From Collinsella sp. (GTDB lineage: Bacteria; Actinomycetota; Coriobacteriia; Coriobacteriales; Coriobacteriaceae), in contig JAIIWC010000072.1 of NCBI GenBank assembly GCA_022745215.1, positions 1-6,823 on the forward strand: a stretch of DNA of 6,823 bases, in the 5' to 3' direction. The translations under genes were made by a program, and so were the position numbers. Below the pieces are notes generated by a model. That model had not been told where the DNA came from and did no database searches. It worked only from the letters and a program-made list of their open reading frames with translations. Each line of letters begins with the position of its first letter. Position 1 is the stretch's first letter. This document shows, piece after piece, positions 5,779-6,823 of this stretch.

Positions 5779-6780
5779 ATGGATACACTGCTCGAGGCCA
5801 TTGACGTCTGCGATGTCGATGGCTTTTGCTATGGCAACTATACGGACGAGGAGGCCGGCACCGGTTGCACCGTAATCGTGGCACCCGAGGGCGCCACCGG
5901 CGGCGTTGACGTTCGCGGCGGTGCCCCGGCATCGCGCGAAACCGACCTGCTGCGACCCGAGAACACCGTCGACAAGGTCCACGCCGTCTGCCTTTCGGGC
6001 GGATCGGCCTTTGGCCTCGAGGCCGCAAGCGGCGTCGCTCGCGAGCTTGAGAGCCGCGGCATCGGCCTTCCCGTCGGCCCCACGCAGGTGCCTATCGTGT
6101 GCTCCAGCTGTATCTTCGACCTCGCCTTTGGCGATCCCACCGTTCGCCCCGACATTGAGGCCGGCATCGCCGCCGTGCGCGAAGCACTCGACAACACCCC
6201 CACCACGCTCGAGCAGGGCAATGTAGGTGCCGGCACGGGCGCCACCGTCGGAAAGCTCATGGGGCCCGCCACCTGCATGAAGGCTGGCCTTGGCGCTGCC
6301 GCTTTAGCGCTCGGCCCCATCAAGGTGGGCGCCGTGGTCTCGGTCAACGCCTGCGGCAACGTGGTCGACCCCTTCACCGGCGAGTGGGTCGCCGGTATGC
6401 GCGCCGCAGCCGATAGCGACCAGATCGTCGACATGGAACTCGCAGCCTTTGCTGCCGCCGGATCCATGCAGATGCCGCTCGACCGCACCAACACCACCAT
6501 CAGCTGCATCGTCACCAACGTTGAGCTCACCAAGGCTCAGGCTACCAAGGTCTCCCAGATGGCCGCAGACGCCTATGCGCACGCCATCCGCCCCACGCAC
6601 ACCACGAACGACGGCGACACCATCTACACCCTCGCCAGCGGCAAACTGGGCGCCCAGGCAAGCGCCGCCATTCCCCTAGACCTGCTGGGCATGCTCGCAG
6701 TAAGGGCCCTGGAAACTGCCATCGTAAACGGAGCCAAAACCGCAAAAACCTCCCACGGCGTCCCCGGAGCCGCGAAGTAA
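5779..6780 (+). CDS. P1-family peptidase, DmpA/NylC-type N-terminal nucleophile hydrolase
   Basis: This 333-residue protein belongs to the S58/DmpA group. These hydrolases are made as inactive chains that cut themselves into two subunits, exposing a new N-terminal Ser or Thr as nucleophile. Known members are aminopeptidases, beta-aminopeptidases or the nylon-oligomer hydrolase NylC; the substrate here cannot be told. Hallmarks are DVRGGAPASRETDLL at 44-58, VHAVCLSGGSAFGLEAASGV at 67-86, and NVGAGTGATVGK at 148-159. In RTNTTISCIVTN (236-247) the NylC-like self-cleavage site would be N238/T239, making T239 the nucleophile. IRPTHTTNDGD at 270-280 is also typical. No signal peptide is visible, so it should be cytoplasmic. 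The start is well supported by AGGAG (5768-5772) six bases before the ATG. It follows maf after 102 bp and may be a separate unit or partly co-transcribed. Confidence 0.92.
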   Translation: MDTLLEAIDVCDVDGFCYGNYTDEEAGTGCTVIVAPEGATGGVDVRGGAPASRETDLLRPENTVDKVHAVCLSGGSAFGLEAASGVARELESRGIGLPVGPTQVPIVCSSCIFDLAFGDPTVRPDIEAGIAAVREALDNTPTTLEQGNVGAGTGATVGKLMGPATCMKAGLGAAALALGPIKVGAVVSVNACGNVVDPFTGEWVAGMRAAADSDQIVDMELAAFAAAGSMQMPLDRTNTTISCIVTNVELTKAQATKVSQMAADAYAHAIRPTHTTNDGDTIYTLASGKLGAQASAAIPLDLLGMLAVRALETAIVNGAKTAKTSHGVPGAAK

Positions 6781-6787
6781 CCCCACT

Positions 6788-6800
6788 CGACCGTCGGTCG
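6788..6800. other. Short palindrome after the peptidase gene
   Basis: CGACCG (6788-6793), T and CGGTCG (6795-6800) form a near-perfect inverted repeat 7 nt after the peptidase stop codon. As RNA it would make a 5-bp stem with a 3-nt loop. No T-run follows before the window ends, so a terminator is not shown. Confidence 0.3.
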
Positions 6801-6823
6801 GAGGCGGGCGGGCATTACGTTTG

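Noticed and set aside
1..6823. Mobile element, CRISPR array, toxin-antitoxin or defence system
   Set aside because: No transposase, integrase, regular repeat-spacer structure or defence-type gene is present. All coding stretches are housekeeping-type genes with similar base composition.

Overview
The window reads as ordinary chromosomal sequence from a GC-rich actinobacterium. The order and style of the proteins suggest a Coriobacteriia member, most likely Collinsella-like. This placement is inferred from memory of protein style and codon use, not from a search. I see no mobile element, tRNA, rRNA, CRISPR array or phage gene.

Layout. Bases 1-75 hold the first 25 codons of an arginine deiminase gene (arcA) on the minus strand, cut by the window edge. 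Bases 76-632 are a long, markedly AT-rich divergent intergenic region between arcA and ppk1. It carries three TGAAT half-sites spaced exactly 21 bp apart, a spacing that fits tandem ArgR boxes, and a candidate minus-strand promoter overlapping one of them. It also carries copies of a GAACGGT element near both ends. All remaining genes are on the plus strand. ppk1 (polyphosphate kinase) has an unusual Pro/Glu-rich C-terminal tail and ends at a strong intrinsic terminator. Next comes an rlmD/rumA-type 23S rRNA uracil-5-methyltransferase with its Fe-S cysteines and catalytic residues intact. After a short spacer with a candidate promoter come a DJ-1/PfpI-family gene and a maf nucleotide pyrophosphatase gene, joined by an ATGA overlap. 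A 102-bp spacer with a hairpin follows, then a P1-family (DmpA/NylC-type, N-terminal nucleophile) peptidase gene.

How they fit together. The genes do not form one pathway. ppk1 stores phosphate and energy as polyphosphate, and the divergent arcA belongs to ATP-yielding arginine catabolism, so the shared region between them may serve energy or stress control. The DJ-1/maf pair looks like a small damage-control operon acting on proteins or metabolites and on nucleotides. rlmD is rRNA maturation and the peptidase is a self-processing hydrolase of unknown substrate. I found no clearly new biological system. The items most worth a second look are the phased ArgR-like array, the ppk1 tail and the repeated elements in the arcA-ppk1 region.
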